A DNA stretch of 64,000 nt, from contig NZ_JAZKUG010000001.1 in assembly GCF_036625195.1 (NCBI RefSeq), positions 2,108,001-2,172,000 of the forward strand, written 5' to 3'. This document shows, in pieces, positions 33,909 through 43,804 of the stretch. The stretch is from Accumulibacter sp. GTDB lineage: Bacteria; Pseudomonadota; Gammaproteobacteria; Burkholderiales; Rhodocyclaceae. The stretch's first letter is position 1. Each line of letters begins with the position of its first letter. The translations under genes were made by a program, and so were the position numbers. Under the pieces are notes generated by a model that saw only the letters and a list, made by a program, of their open reading frames with translations, had not been told where the DNA came from and searched no databases.

Positions 33909-34213
33909 CCTCCGCAAGACAGAGAGCGCCAGTCGGCGAAACGGCTTCGCGCGGGTGCCCGCGGAGCGGGGCCTGCGGCAGTCCCGGCGGTCGAGCAGAC
34001 GCCGTGGGTTGCCGCAGGGTTTGCGCTGCGGGATGCCGTCCGACGCCGGGAACAGAGCCAGCGGGCGGCGTGTCGCGGGCAAGGCGGGTTGCAGTGAGCC
34101 TCGCCGGCCGCAGCAACGGTCGATGCCCCCGACACGGCCGGAACCCGGCCGCCGCTGGCGCTGACAGACCGCTTGCCGGAGTCCCGCCAGGAGCACCGCA
34201 TCCTGGCGGCGCG
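33909..34213. other. 305-base gap between dksA and parE
   Basis: GC-rich sequence with long incidental open frames on both strands and no recognisable protein. The parE frame extends upstream through it into dksA but carries no topoisomerase similarity there. No clear terminator after dksA or promoter for parE was identified. Confidence 0.4.
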
Positions 34214-36193
34214 ATGGCCAGTACCTCCGGACACTTCAGCATCATGACCTACACTGCAGAATCGATTGCCGTCCTCAAGGGCCTTGAGCCCGTACGCCAT
34301 CGGCCGGGAATGTACACGCGGACCGATTGCCCGTTGCACATCATCCAGGAAGTGATCGACAACGCCGCCGACGAGGCACTCGGCGGCCATTGCCGGCGAA
34401 TCGGCGTCACGCTGCACCGCGACCACTCGGTGAGCGTGCAGGACGATGGCCGCGGCATTCCGATCGAGATGCATCCGCTCGAGAAGGTGCCGACCGTCGA
34501 GGTCGTGTTTACCCGGCTGCATGCCGGCGGCAAGTTCAACAAGGACGACGGGGCTTCTGCCTACCGTTTCTCCGGCGGTTTGCACGGAGTTGGCGTGTCG
34601 GTGACCAATGCGCTTTCGACCCGCCTCGAGGTCGAGGTCGTGCGTGACGGGGCACGGCATCAGATGGCTTTTTCCGGCGGGGCTGTGATCGAGCCGCTGC
34701 ACCGGGTTGGCGACGCACCGAAAAGGATGAGCGGCACGCGCGTGCGCGCGTGGCCGGACCCCGCCTTCTTCGATTCACCGGTCATCCCGCCGCCACAGCT
34801 CGAACGTCTGCTGCGCAGCAAGGCGCTGTTGCTGCCGGGCCTGCAGGTGGTGCTGACGGTCGAGGATGGCGCGACCAGCGAGTGGTGTTTCGCCAACGGC
34901 ATGGTGCAGTACCTCGCCGAGCAACTGGACGGCGAGCCCGTGGCCCCGGTGTTCAGCAGCGAGAAGTATGCTGTCCGCGGCGACGAGAACTTCCCTGTCG
35001 GCGCGGGTGCCGCCTGGGCCGTCTGCTGGACGGCCGAGGGTGGCCTGGCGCGCGAATCCTACGTCAATCTGATTCCGACCCCTGCCGGCGGCACGCATGA
35101 AGCCGGCCTGCGGCAGGCGACGCTCGATGCCATCCGCAGTTTCGCCGAGCACCATGCGCTGCTGCCCAAGGGCGTCAAGCTCGCCGCCGAGGATGTCTTC
35201 TCGCGTGCCAGTTTCGTGCTCGCGGTACGCATGCTCGATCCTTCGTTCCAGGGGCAGACGAAGGAACGACTGAACTCGCGCGATGCCGTGGCGCTGGTGG
35301 CGCGCATGGTGCGCGACAGCCTCGAACTGTGGCTGAACGAGCACCCCGAGGCGGCCAAACGGATCACCGAGTTGGCCATCCGGGCGGCGCAGGCACGCAC
35401 GCGTGCCGGCCAGAAGGTCGAGAAGCGCAAGCAGTCGGGGGTGGCGATCCTGCCGGGCAAGCTGTCGGATTGCCAGAGCGAGGACCTCAGTCGCAACGAG
35501 ATCTTTCTCGTCGAAGGAGACTCGGCCGGCGGTTCGGCCAAATCGGGGCGCGACAAGGAGGTGCAGGCGATCCTGCCATTGCGCGGCAAGGTGCTGAATA
35601 CCTGGGAGGTCGAGGCGGGCAGCCTGTTTGCCAATCGCGAGGTGCACGACATCGCCGTCGCGCTGGGCATCGACCCGCATCCGGCGAACGCTCCCGACTC
35701 GGTGCTGCTCAACCTGCGCTACGGCAAGGTCGTGATCATGACCGATGCCGATGTCGATGGGTCGCACATCCGCGTTCTGCTGTGCACCCTCTTCTATCGC
35801 CATTTCCCGCGGCTGGTCGCGCTGGGACACCTGTTCTTCGCGCAGCCACCGCTGTACCGTCTCGATGTGCCCGCGCAGGGCAAGGCGCGGCCACCACGCA
35901 AAATCTACGCGCTCGACAATGCGGAGCTCGAAGCGTCACTCGATCGTCTGCGCCTCGAGGGTGTCAAGCGTGAAGCGGTGGCGATCTCGCGTTTCAAGGG
36001 GTTGGGCGAGATGAACCCGGAGCAGCTGTGGGAGACGACGATGTCGCCCGACACGCGCCGCCTGATGCGCATCGGCATGCCGGGCAGCGAGGCGGCGCGG
36101 CCGGTGATGACGATGTTGATGGCGAAGGGTGAATCGGCGGGCCGGCGCGCCTGGATGGAAGAAAACGGTGCCCTGATCGGTGCCGAGCTGTGA
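34214..36193 (+). CDS. parE: DNA topoisomerase IV subunit B
   Basis: The 659-residue ATPase subunit of topoisomerase IV, which decatenates daughter chromosomes. The GHKL ATPase domain shows EVIDNAADEALGGH, DDGRGIPIEMH and SGGLHGVGVSVTNALS. The TOPRIM domain shows EGDSAGGSAKSGRD and TDADVDGSHIRVLL. Its length is that of ParE, shorter than GyrB. The ATG at 34214 is used; ATG 34244 (MTYTAES) aligns with the E. coli start and is a fair alternative, with neither having a strong ribosome site. parC follows directly. Confidence 0.95.
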   Translation: MASTSGHFSIMTYTAESIAVLKGLEPVRHRPGMYTRTDCPLHIIQEVIDNAADEALGGHCRRIGVTLHRDHSVSVQDDGRGIPIEMHPLEKVPTVEVVFTRLHAGGKFNKDDGASAYRFSGGLHGVGVSVTNALSTRLEVEVVRDGARHQMAFSGGAVIEPLHRVGDAPKRMSGTRVRAWPDPAFFDSPVIPPPQLERLLRSKALLLPGLQVVLTVEDGATSEWCFANGMVQYLAEQLDGEPVAPVFSSEKYAVRGDENFPVGAGAAWAVCWTAEGGLARESYVNLIPTPAGGTHEAGLRQATLDAIRSFAEHHALLPKGVKLAAEDVFSRASFVLAVRMLDPSFQGQTKERLNSRDAVALVARMVRDSLELWLNEHPEAAKRITELAIRAAQARTRAGQKVEKRKQSGVAILPGKLSDCQSEDLSRNEIFLVEGDSAGGSAKSGRDKEVQAILPLRGKVLNTWEVEAGSLFANREVHDIAVALGIDPHPANAPDSVLLNLRYGKVVIMTDADVDGSHIRVLLCTLFYRHFPRLVALGHLFFAQPPLYRLDVPAQGKARPPRKIYALDNAELEASLDRLRLEGVKREAVAISRFKGLGEMNPEQLWETTMSPDTRRLMRIGMPGSEAARPVMTMLMAKGESAGRRAWMEENGALIGAEL

Positions 36194-36218
36194 CCGGACA
36201 AGCGAAAGTGAACCGCAA

Positions 36219-38561
36219 GTGAGGAAAGACCAGACCCCCGACCTCTTCGCCGACCTGCCACCGGCGCCGCCGGCAGTGCCGCCGCAACTGCCCGCGTCGC
36301 CCGCGGCGGACGACGACAGCATCCTGCTGCACGAATCGGCGGCCCGCGACTACCTCGAGTACGCGGTGGCGGTCGTCAAGGGACGCGCGCTGCCGGATGT
36401 CAAGGACGGCCTGAAGCCGGTACAGCGGCGTGTCCTCTTCGCCATGCGCGAACTCGGGCTGTCGGCGACGGCGAAGCCGGTCAAGTCGGCACGGGTCGTT
36501 GGCGACGTCATCGGCAAGTACCATCCGCACGGCGACACCTCCGCCTACGATGCCATGGTGCGTGTCGCACAGCCCTTCATGCTGCGCTACCCGCTGGTCG
36601 ACGGGCAGGGCAACTTCGGTTCGCGCGATGGCGACAATGCGGCAGCGATGCGCTATACCGAGGCACGCCTGACGCCGATCGCCGAGTTGCTGCTGGCGGA
36701 ACTCGGCGAGGGGACGGTCGATTTCCAGCCGAACTATGACGGCTCGTTTGACGAACCGACCTGTCTGCCGGCCCGGCTACCCTTCGTCCTGCTCAACGGA
36801 TCCTCGGGCATCGCCGTCGGCATGGCGACCGAGATTTCGCCGCACAACCTGCGCGAGGTCGCCGCAGCAGCGATCCACCTGATCGAACAGCCGCAGGCCG
36901 GGCTCGAGCAACTGCTGCAGCACGTTCCCGGGCCGGATTACCCGGGCGGCGGGCAGATCATTTCCTCGCCGGCCGACATCGCTGCCGCCTACGGCAGCGG
37001 CCGCGGCACGTTGCGCGTGCGGGCGCGCTACGAGTTCGAGGAAATGGCACGCGGGGCCTGGCAACTGGTGGTTCGCGAGCTGCCGCCCGGCGTCTCGTCG
37101 GCGAAGGTCCTGGCCGAGATCGGCGCATTGATCAACCCGCAGGTGAAGCCGGGCAAGAAGACCATCGACCAGTCAGCGGCACAGCTGAAGACGCTGATGG
37201 CATCCCAGCTCGACCGTGCGCGCGACGAGTCGGGCAAGGACGACGACGTGCGGCTGGTCTTCGAGCCGAGCAGCTCGCGCATCGACCGCAACGAGTTCGT
37301 CGCGCTGCTCCTCGCGCATACCAGTCTCGAAACTTCGGCATCGATCAACCTCGTCGCCGTCGGCATCGATGGCCGGCCGTGCCAGAAATCGCTGCCCGAG
37401 CTGCTCGGCGAATGGTGCACCTTCCGTATCCGGACCGTGCGCCGGCGGACTGGTCATCGCCTGCAGAAGGCCGATGACCGGATCCACATTCTCGAAGGCC
37501 GGCACATCGTCTTCCTCAACATCGACGAAGTGATCCGGATCATTCGCCAAGCCGAGGATCCGAAGGCGGCGCTGATCGCCCGCTTCGCGCTCTCCGACCG
37601 GCAGGCGGAAGACATCCTCGAGATCCGCCTGCGGCAGCTCGCCCGCCTCGAGGGGATCCGCATCGAACAGGAACTCGAGCGGCTGCGCAGTGAGCGCGAG
37701 GGCCTGCTGAAACTTCTGGGCAGCGATGCGCTGCTGCGGCGGCAGGTGGTGCGCGAGATCAGGGCAGACACGGAGAAGTACGGTGACGCGCGGCGGACGG
37801 TCATCGAAGTGGCAGCGACGGCGTCGCGTTCCGAGGTGGCTGCAGTCAGCGACGAAGCGGTGACCGTGATCATTTCGGAGAAGGGCTGGGCGCGTGTGCG
37901 GCAGGGGCACGGACTCGATCTTTCCGGTGTTGCCTACAAGGACGGCGACCGGGCTGGGTCGGCGCTGGAGTGCCGCTCGGTCGACTCCCTGGTGATCGTT
38001 TCGAGCGAGGGACGGGCATTTACCGTGGCGATTGCCGCCCTGCCCGACGGTCGCGGCATGGGCGCGCCGCTCTCTTCGTTCGTCGACCTCGGCAGCGGCC
38101 GGATTGCGCATGTCCTCACCGGCCAGGCAGAAGAAGCGATCCTGATCGCCAAGACCTCGGGCTATGGTTTCATCTGCACCTACGGCGACCTGCTGTCACG
38201 GCAGAAGGCCGGCAAGGCCGTCGTCAGCGTCGAGGAGGGTGCCAGCATCCTGCCACCGCTCCGGCTTGCCGCCGCAGACCATCTCGGCGCGTTGTCCGGC
38301 GACGGTCGCCTGTTGATCTTTCCGCTCGAGCAGATGAAGCGCCTTGCCAGCGGCAAGGGGGTCCTGATCATCGGCCTGCGTGAAGGAGAATCGCTGCGTG
38401 CGGTGATTGCCACCCGTGGGCCGCGGCTGGCCATCAGGGGAAGCGTGCGCAATCGGCCGAAGACGCTCCCGTCGGAGGACCGGCACCTCGGTCAACGTGC
38501 CCGTCGTGGTGCACCGGTCGGGCCACTGGGGAACATCACGCTGGACCATTGGCCCGGTTGA
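36219..38561 (+). CDS. parC: DNA topoisomerase IV subunit A
   Basis: The 780-residue DNA-cleaving subunit. RALPDVKDGLKPVQRRVLFAM, KYHPHGDTSAYDAMV and AAMRYTEARLTP (active tyrosine) are characteristic. In the quinolone-determining segment Thr and Asp stand where E. coli ParC has Ser80 and Glu84. The C-terminal part is a shortened beta-propeller region. The start is set at GTG 36219, 25 bases after the parE stop; GTG 36180 in the same frame is possible. An extended Pro/Ala-rich N-terminus of about 30 residues precedes the core. Confidence 0.94.
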   Translation: MRKDQTPDLFADLPPAPPAVPPQLPASPAADDDSILLHESAARDYLEYAVAVVKGRALPDVKDGLKPVQRRVLFAMRELGLSATAKPVKSARVVGDVIGKYHPHGDTSAYDAMVRVAQPFMLRYPLVDGQGNFGSRDGDNAAAMRYTEARLTPIAELLLAELGEGTVDFQPNYDGSFDEPTCLPARLPFVLLNGSSGIAVGMATEISPHNLREVAAAAIHLIEQPQAGLEQLLQHVPGPDYPGGGQIISSPADIAAAYGSGRGTLRVRARYEFEEMARGAWQLVVRELPPGVSSAKVLAEIGALINPQVKPGKKTIDQSAAQLKTLMASQLDRARDESGKDDDVRLVFEPSSSRIDRNEFVALLLAHTSLETSASINLVAVGIDGRPCQKSLPELLGEWCTFRIRTVRRRTGHRLQKADDRIHILEGRHIVFLNIDEVIRIIRQAEDPKAALIARFALSDRQAEDILEIRLRQLARLEGIRIEQELERLRSEREGLLKLLGSDALLRRQVVREIRADTEKYGDARRTVIEVAATASRSEVAAVSDEAVTVIISEKGWARVRQGHGLDLSGVAYKDGDRAGSALECRSVDSLVIVSSEGRAFTVAIAALPDGRGMGAPLSSFVDLGSGRIAHVLTGQAEEAILIAKTSGYGFICTYGDLLSRQKAGKAVVSVEEGASILPPLRLAAADHLGALSGDGRLLIFPLEQMKRLASGKGVLIIGLREGESLRAVIATRGPRLAIRGSVRNRPKTLPSEDRHLGQRARRGAPVGPLGNITLDHWPG

Positions 38562-38601
38562 GCTGCGGCCAGCCGCGGCCTGCAATGAAGGAGAGCAAGG
38601 A

Positions 38602-39081
38602 ATGCGCAGCAGGAACAACCCTTTTCGCGTCGTTGCCGCCGGTACCGCCTGCCTGGTCGCGGCCATGGCCGTCCAAGCGGAGCAGGTGGGATGCGTGACG
38701 ACCGAGTGGAAGCTGGTCGGTGCGAACCACCGCGTCTGCGTGGAGAGTTTCCCCGACCCGAAGGTGCCCGGTGTCACCTGTCACGTCAGCCAGGCGCGAA
38801 CCGGTGGTGTCAGCGGTTCGCTCGGCCTGGCGGAGGATCCGTCGCAGTTTTCGCTTGCCTGCCGGCAGACCGGTCCGATCAGCCTGCCGGACAAGCTGCC
38901 GAAGGAGGCGACGGTGTTCTCGGGCGATACGTCGGTGCTGTTCAAGGAAACGCGCGTCGTCCGCATGTGGGACGAAGCGAACCGGACGCTGATCTATCTC
39001 GCGATCAGTCGCAAGCTGATCGACGGCGCGCCGGCGAACAGTATTTCAACCGTGCCGTTGATGCCCTGGGGCGGGCGCTGA
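38602..39081 (+). CDS. creA: CreA family protein
   Basis: A 159-residue exported protein. A signal peptide (AGTACLVAAMAVQA) is followed by the CreA core: EQVGCVTTEWKLVGANHRVCVESFPDPKVPG, VTCHVSQARTGGVSGSLGLAEDPS and the C-terminal ISTVPLMPW. The function of CreA is unknown; it is a small periplasmic protein widespread in proteobacteria. It starts 40 bases after the parC stop, with GAGAGCAAGGA as ribosome site, so it may be cotranscribed with parE-parC. Confidence 0.92.
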   Translation: MRSRNNPFRVVAAGTACLVAAMAVQAEQVGCVTTEWKLVGANHRVCVESFPDPKVPGVTCHVSQARTGGVSGSLGLAEDPSQFSLACRQTGPISLPDKLPKEATVFSGDTSVLFKETRVVRMWDEANRTLIYLAISRKLIDGAPANSISTVPLMPWGGR

Positions 39082-39166
39082 TGCTGCGCCGGTGGCCCGC
39101 CAGCGGTCGGCGACGCCTTGGCGAACGGTTGCCCAGTGTGCCGGTGACGCAGCACCGGAGGCCGTG

Positions 39167-40399
39167 ATGGTGGCCACGCAGCCGGAACTGGACGTCAGCC
39201 GTCTCGGCCAGGTGTTCACGCCGCCAGCGATCGTCGAACTGATGCTCTCGCTGGTGCGCAAACGCGGTCGCGTCCTCGAGCCCGCCTGCGGCGATGGCGC
39301 CTTCCTGCAGCATTTCCCGTTCGCCGTCGGCATCGAGATCGATCCGCGCCACGCGCCACCTGGCGCTCGCGTCATGGATTTCTTTGCCCTGCCGGCCGAA
39401 CAGTCGTTCGCCACGGTGATCGGCAATCCGCCCTACGTGCGTTACCAGGACATCGCCGTCGCGACCCGTCGCCTCATTCGGCGCAGCGTGCTCGATGGAC
39501 GTGCGAACCTCTATCTGTTCTTCATCGAGCAGTGCTTGCGGCATCTCGCTCCCGGTGGTGAACTCGTCTTCATCACCCCGCGCGATTTCCTCAAGGCAAC
39601 GTCGGCGGTGCCACTCAACCGCCTGCTGTACGCGGCGGGGACGATCACCGATTTCGTCGAACTCGGCGATTCCCGGCTGTTCGACGATGCCACGCCGAAT
39701 TGCGCCATCTGGCGTTTCGAGCGCGGCAATTTTTCGCGGCGGACGCGCTACGCGGCGCAGGGCGTTGCCGATGGGCGGGCAGGCCTGGCGCGGCTGCAGT
39801 GGGACGAGCGCCATTTCGTCGAGAGCGGCGGGCACCTTCTGTTCGCGCGCGGCGATTACGACCTGCGCCTGGCCGACATCGCTTTCGTCAAGGTTGGCGC
39901 GGTCTCGGGCGCCGACGAGATTTACGCCAGCGAGGTGTACGGCAATCGCGACTTCGTCTGCTCGTCGACGGTGCGCAGCGGCAGGACGCGGCGCATGCTG
40001 TGGTGTGAAGCAGGCGAACCGCCGCCAGCCGCCCTGCTGCCGCACAAGGAACGCCTGATCACGCGCCGCATTCGATCCTTCGACGAGTCCAACTGGTGGC
40101 ACTGGGGGCGCGGCTATCATCAGTCGGTGTTGCCACGGGTCTATGTCAACGGCAAGACGCGCAGCCCGCGACCCTTCTTCTGCCATTCCTGTACGCATTA
40201 TGATGGGGCTGTGCTGGCAATCTTCCCGCACGATCCGCTGCTTGCCGCGCAGCAATTGGCGGATGCGCTGAACACCGTCGACTGGTTGGATCTCGGTTTC
40301 GTCTGCGATGGTCGTTTCCTGTTCACCCAACGCAGCCTCGAGCAGACTCCGCTTCCCAGCCCGCTGCGAGCCCTGCTGCCGGCTCGCGGTGTAGAATGA
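39167..40399 (+). CDS. Orphan N6-adenine DNA methyltransferase (Eco57I/TaqI-like)
   Basis: A 410-residue class I methyltransferase. LGQVFTPPAIVELM and LEPACGDGAFLQHF (SAM-binding motif I) are followed by VIGNPPYVRYQ, the NPPY catalytic motif of adenine methylases, and LVFITPRDFLKA. The C-terminal half would be the target-recognition part and contains an HSCTHYDGAV stretch. No restriction endonuclease gene is adjacent, so it may be an orphan methylase or act on another substrate. The ATG at 39167 follows GGAGG. It sits upstream of gshA in the same direction. Confidence 0.85.
   Translation: MVATQPELDVSRLGQVFTPPAIVELMLSLVRKRGRVLEPACGDGAFLQHFPFAVGIEIDPRHAPPGARVMDFFALPAEQSFATVIGNPPYVRYQDIAVATRRLIRRSVLDGRANLYLFFIEQCLRHLAPGGELVFITPRDFLKATSAVPLNRLLYAAGTITDFVELGDSRLFDDATPNCAIWRFERGNFSRRTRYAAQGVADGRAGLARLQWDERHFVESGGHLLFARGDYDLRLADIAFVKVGAVSGADEIYASEVYGNRDFVCSSTVRSGRTRRMLWCEAGEPPPAALLPHKERLITRRIRSFDESNWWHWGRGYHQSVLPRVYVNGKTRSPRPFFCHSCTHYDGAVLAIFPHDPLLAAQQLADALNTVDWLDLGFVCDGRFLFTQRSLEQTPLPSPLRALLPARGVE
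40392..40397 (+). promoter_or_regulatory. -10 element for gshA
   Basis: TAGAAT overlaps the end of the methyltransferase gene and lies 52 bases before the gshA start. It is one mismatch from consensus. The -35 is not clear. Confidence 0.4.
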
Positions 40400-40449
40400 A
40401 GGATTGCCGTGCAGCCGGATGAGCACATCGGCGAGGACAACTGGAGCCC

Positions 40450-41760
40450 ATGGTCCCACATCTGAAAACCGCACTGGATGGTCCGCTGCTCGAGATCGAA
40501 AGGCGTTTCCTCGACCTGATGCCCGAGATCGAGCGCTGGTTCCGCGCCCAATGGCAGGAACACACGCCGCCGTTCTATGGCTCGGTCGACCTGCGCAATG
40601 CAGGTTTCAAACTGGCGCCGGTCGACATGAACCTGTTTCCCGGCGGCTTCAACAACCTCGACGCGACCTTTCTGCCGCTCTGCGTCCAGGCAGCAATGAC
40701 GGCGGTGGACCGCATCTGCCCGGACGCCAAGCGCCTGCTGCTGATCCCGGAAAACCACACGCGCAACCTCTTCTACTTGCAGAATGTCGCCCAGATCGCG
40801 AAGTTCCTGCGCCTGACCGGACTCGAGGTTCGCCTTGGATCTTTGCTGCCCGGGATCGAGCGGCCGACGCCGGTGGAACTTGCCGATGGCACGACGCTCC
40901 TCCTCGAGCCGCTGCAGCGCAACGGGTCGCGGCTTGGGTTGGGCGGCTTCGAGCCCTGCGCCATTCTGCTCAACAACGACCTTTCGGCGGGGATTCCGGA
41001 GGTGCTGCGCGACCTCGACGAGCAGTTCGTCCTGCCGCCGCTGCACGCCGGTTGGGCGCTGCGGCGGAAGTCGAACCACTTTGCCGCCTACGACACGGTG
41101 GCGAGCGACTTCGCGCGGCTGACGGGCATCGACGTGTGGCGGATCAATCCCTACTTTTCGGTCTGCAGCAGTGTCAACTTTCATCAGCGGCAGGGGGAAG
41201 AGTGTCTTGCTGCGAATGTCGACGCGGTGCTCGAACTGATTCGCGAGAAGTACCGCCAGTACGAGATCGCGGAAACGCCCTACGTGGTGGTCAAGGCCGA
41301 CGCCGGAACCTATGGCATGGGGGTGATGACGGTCAAGGATGCGGCGCAGGTGACGGGCCTCAGCCGCCGGCAGCGCAACAAGATGTCGGTGATCAAGGAG
41401 GGTTTGGCGGTATCCCAGGTGATCATCCAGGAAGGCGTACACAGCTTCGAACGGGTCGGCAGCGGCAGCGAGGAGGGAGTCGCGGAGCCGGTGGTCTACA
41501 TGATCGATCGCTTCGTCGTCGGCGGCTTCTACCGGGTGCACAGCGGGCGGGGCCCGGACGAGAACCTGAATGCGCCGGGAATGCATTTCCAGCCTCTCGC
41601 CTTCGCGACCAGTTGCTCCTTGCCCGATCATTGCCAGAACCCGGATGCGGCGCCGAACCGTTTCTATGCCTATGGCGTCGTCGCCCGCCTGGCACAGCTG
41701 GCTGCCTCAGTCGAACTCGAACGTACTGCCCCCGTCAAGGAGCCGCTACCGTGCGCCTAG
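40450..41760 (+). CDS. gshA: Glutamate-cysteine ligase, betaproteobacterial type
   Basis: A 436-residue enzyme for the first step of glutathione synthesis. It belongs to the TIGR02049-type GshA of betaproteobacteria and acidithiobacilli, not the E. coli type. Landmarks are FYGSVDLRNAGFKLAPVDMNLFPGGFNNLD, RRKSNHFAAYD, VKADAGTYGMGVMTVKDA and QEGVHSFERVG. The start at 40450 follows GGAG. Its 3' end overlaps gshB by 10 bases, so the two are coupled. Confidence 0.95.
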   Translation: MVPHLKTALDGPLLEIERRFLDLMPEIERWFRAQWQEHTPPFYGSVDLRNAGFKLAPVDMNLFPGGFNNLDATFLPLCVQAAMTAVDRICPDAKRLLLIPENHTRNLFYLQNVAQIAKFLRLTGLEVRLGSLLPGIERPTPVELADGTTLLLEPLQRNGSRLGLGGFEPCAILLNNDLSAGIPEVLRDLDEQFVLPPLHAGWALRRKSNHFAAYDTVASDFARLTGIDVWRINPYFSVCSSVNFHQRQGEECLAANVDAVLELIREKYRQYEIAETPYVVVKADAGTYGMGVMTVKDAAQVTGLSRRQRNKMSVIKEGLAVSQVIIQEGVHSFERVGSGSEEGVAEPVVYMIDRFVVGGFYRVHSGRGPDENLNAPGMHFQPLAFATSCSLPDHCQNPDAAPNRFYAYGVVARLAQLAASVELERTAPVKEPLPCA

Positions 41761-42704
41761 CATTCATCGTCGATCGCCTGCAGTCGCTGCGGGCCTACAA
41801 GGACACGAGCATCGCCATCATGCGTGCCGCCCAGGCGGCGGGACACGCCGTGTGGACGATCCAGCAGGAGGCGATCCACTGGTCGCCGCTGCACGGCGTG
41901 TGTGCCGAAGCGGTGCACCTCGAAATGCTCGCCGACGACAGCGACTGGTTCGTCGAGGTCGATCGGCACGTCGTCGCCCTGCGTGATTTTCGCGCCGTGC
42001 TGATGCGCAAGGATCCGCCCTTCGACATCGAGTACGTCACCACCACCTGGTTGCTCGAGCGGGCTGAAGCCGAGGGCGCGCGCATCTTCAACCGGCCACG
42101 TGCCCTGCGCGATCACCCGGAAAAGCTGTCGATCACCGAGTTCGCCCACTTCGCGGTACCGACGACGGTCGCCCGGGACAGTGGCATCATCCACTCCTTC
42201 ATCGATACCGAGCGCGACGTGATCCTGAAGCCGCTCGGGGGCATGGGCGGTAGCGAGGTCTTCCACGTGCGCCACGACGACCCCAACCGCAACGTGATCG
42301 TCGAGGCGCTGACGCACACTGGTGCGCGCACGATCATGGCGCAGCGCTACATTCCCGAGATCGCCGACGGCGACAAGCGCATCCTGCTTGTCGCCGGCGA
42401 GGTGGTTCCCTACTGCCTGGCGCGCATCCCGAAGGCCGGAGAGACCCGTGGCAACCTGGCTGCCGGCGGCAAGGGCGTGGCGCGGCCATTGAGTCCGCGT
42501 GACCGCGAGATCGCTGGCACACTGGCGCCGGTACTCGCCGCTCGGGGTCTGCTGCTGGTCGGTCTCGACGTCATCGGCGACTGGTTGACCGAGATCAACG
42601 TCACCAGCCCGACGTGCATGGTGGAGATCGCCGAGCAGACGGGTTTCGACGCCGCTGCCCTGTTCGTCGCCGCGCTGGAGCGCCGGTGCGTGGCCGCTGC
42701 CTAG
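41751..42704 (+). CDS. gshB: Glutathione synthetase
   Basis: A 317-residue ATP-grasp enzyme that adds glycine to gamma-glutamylcysteine. It shows MRKDPPFDIEYVTTTWLLE, the glycine-rich loop KPLGGMGGSEVFHV, AQRYIPEIADGDKRILL, RIPKAGETRGNLAAGGKG and TEINVTSPTC near the C-terminus. The start is GTG at 41751, with AAGGAG eight bases upstream and overlapping the end of gshA. apbE overlaps its 3' end. Confidence 0.97.
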   Translation: MRLAFIVDRLQSLRAYKDTSIAIMRAAQAAGHAVWTIQQEAIHWSPLHGVCAEAVHLEMLADDSDWFVEVDRHVVALRDFRAVLMRKDPPFDIEYVTTTWLLERAEAEGARIFNRPRALRDHPEKLSITEFAHFAVPTTVARDSGIIHSFIDTERDVILKPLGGMGGSEVFHVRHDDPNRNVIVEALTHTGARTIMAQRYIPEIADGDKRILLVAGEVVPYCLARIPKAGETRGNLAAGGKGVARPLSPRDREIAGTLAPVLAARGLLLVGLDVIGDWLTEINVTSPTCMVEIAEQTGFDAAALFVAALERRCVAAA

Positions 42705-43729
42705 GCTTCGCCGGCGTTCTGCTCTGGGTTCTCGTTGCCGCCTGCAGCAGGGTGCCGGCGGTGTACCAGCAGGAATCCTTCGTCTTCGGTACCCGCGTCG
42801 AAGTGCTGATCGCCGGTCTGCCCGAAGGACGGGCGCGGCCGGCAGCGGCCGCGGTGCTGCGGGAGTTCGATCGCCTGCATCGCACCTACCACGCCTGGAG
42901 ACCATCCGAGCTGAGTGCGCTCAACGCCGCGCTGGCGGCTGGCAAAGTCCAGACGGTGAGCGAGGAAATGGCAGAACTGCTGGTCGACGCACAACGTCTG
43001 GCGCGGCTTGGCGAGGGGCTGTTCGACCCCGGCATCGGTCGTCTGATCGAACTCTGGGGGTTTCACTCCGACGAACTACCGAGTGGACTGCCGGATGAGG
43101 CGGCGCTGGCTGCCTGGCGCAGCGCGCAGCCGGGCATTGCCGATCTGCGCCTGACCGGGCTGCAGGCGAGCAGCCGACAGCGCCAACTGGCGATCGATTT
43201 CGGCGGTTATCTCAAGGGCGTTGCGCTCGACCGCGCGACGAGCATCCTGCGGGCGCAGGGGGTTGGCAACGCGCTGGTGAACATCGGCGGCAACGTCATG
43301 GTGCTCGGTAGCCGCAATGGCCAGCGCTGGCGGGTGGGAATCCAGCACCCGCGGCAGCCCGGGCCGATGGCGACGATCGAACTCGACGATGGCGAGGCGG
43401 TCGGCACCTCGGGCGATTACCAGCGCTACTTCGAGGTCGCGGGCAGCCGTTACGCGCATCTCCTCGATCCGCGCAGCGGCCGGCCGGCGTCCGGTACGCA
43501 GTCCCTGACGGTGTTGATCACGGCACGCTCGGCGGCTGGAGCGCTGTCGGACGCTGCTTCGAAGCCCTTGTTCATCGCCGGCAGCGACTGGCCGGCCCTC
43601 GCCCGTCGGTTGCAGGTGGCGCATGTCCTGCGTGTCGATGGCGACGGGCGCTGGCAGCTCAGCGAGGCAATGCTGGGTCGCCTGGAGTTCGTCGGTGGGC
43701 GGCCGCGGGCGCTCGAAGTCGTGCCCTGA
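42686..43729 (+). CDS. apbE: FAD:protein FMN transferase (ApbE), lipoprotein
   Basis: A 347-residue ApbE-family enzyme that attaches FMN to threonines of target proteins such as Nqr/Rnf subunits. The N-terminus is a lipoprotein signal ending in VAACS. Family features are LDRATSILRAQGVGNALVNIGGN, GTRVEVLIAG and YAHLLDPRSGRPA. The start is GTG at 42686, overlapping the gshB end by 19 bases, with GGAG upstream. Its target proteins are not encoded in the window. Confidence 0.9.
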   Translation: MRGRCLGFAGVLLWVLVAACSRVPAVYQQESFVFGTRVEVLIAGLPEGRARPAAAAVLREFDRLHRTYHAWRPSELSALNAALAAGKVQTVSEEMAELLVDAQRLARLGEGLFDPGIGRLIELWGFHSDELPSGLPDEAALAAWRSAQPGIADLRLTGLQASSRQRQLAIDFGGYLKGVALDRATSILRAQGVGNALVNIGGNVMVLGSRNGQRWRVGIQHPRQPGPMATIELDDGEAVGTSGDYQRYFEVAGSRYAHLLDPRSGRPASGTQSLTVLITARSAAGALSDAASKPLFIAGSDWPALARRLQVAHVLRVDGDGRWQLSEAMLGRLEFVGGRPRALEVVP

Positions 43730-43772
43730 GGCACCTCGCTGCGATCGCCGTCGAGAGCGCGGCGGAATGGCT

Positions 43773-43778
43773 TAGAAT
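43773..43778 (+). promoter_or_regulatory. -10 element before the PTS genes
   Basis: TAGAAT in the 75-base gap after apbE, 27 bases before the EIIA start. AAAGGA (43792-43797) is the ribosome site. This suggests that the PTS genes have a promoter of their own. Confidence 0.4.
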
Positions 43779-43804
43779 GGCGACCTGTCGCAAAGGATGC
43801 TGCA

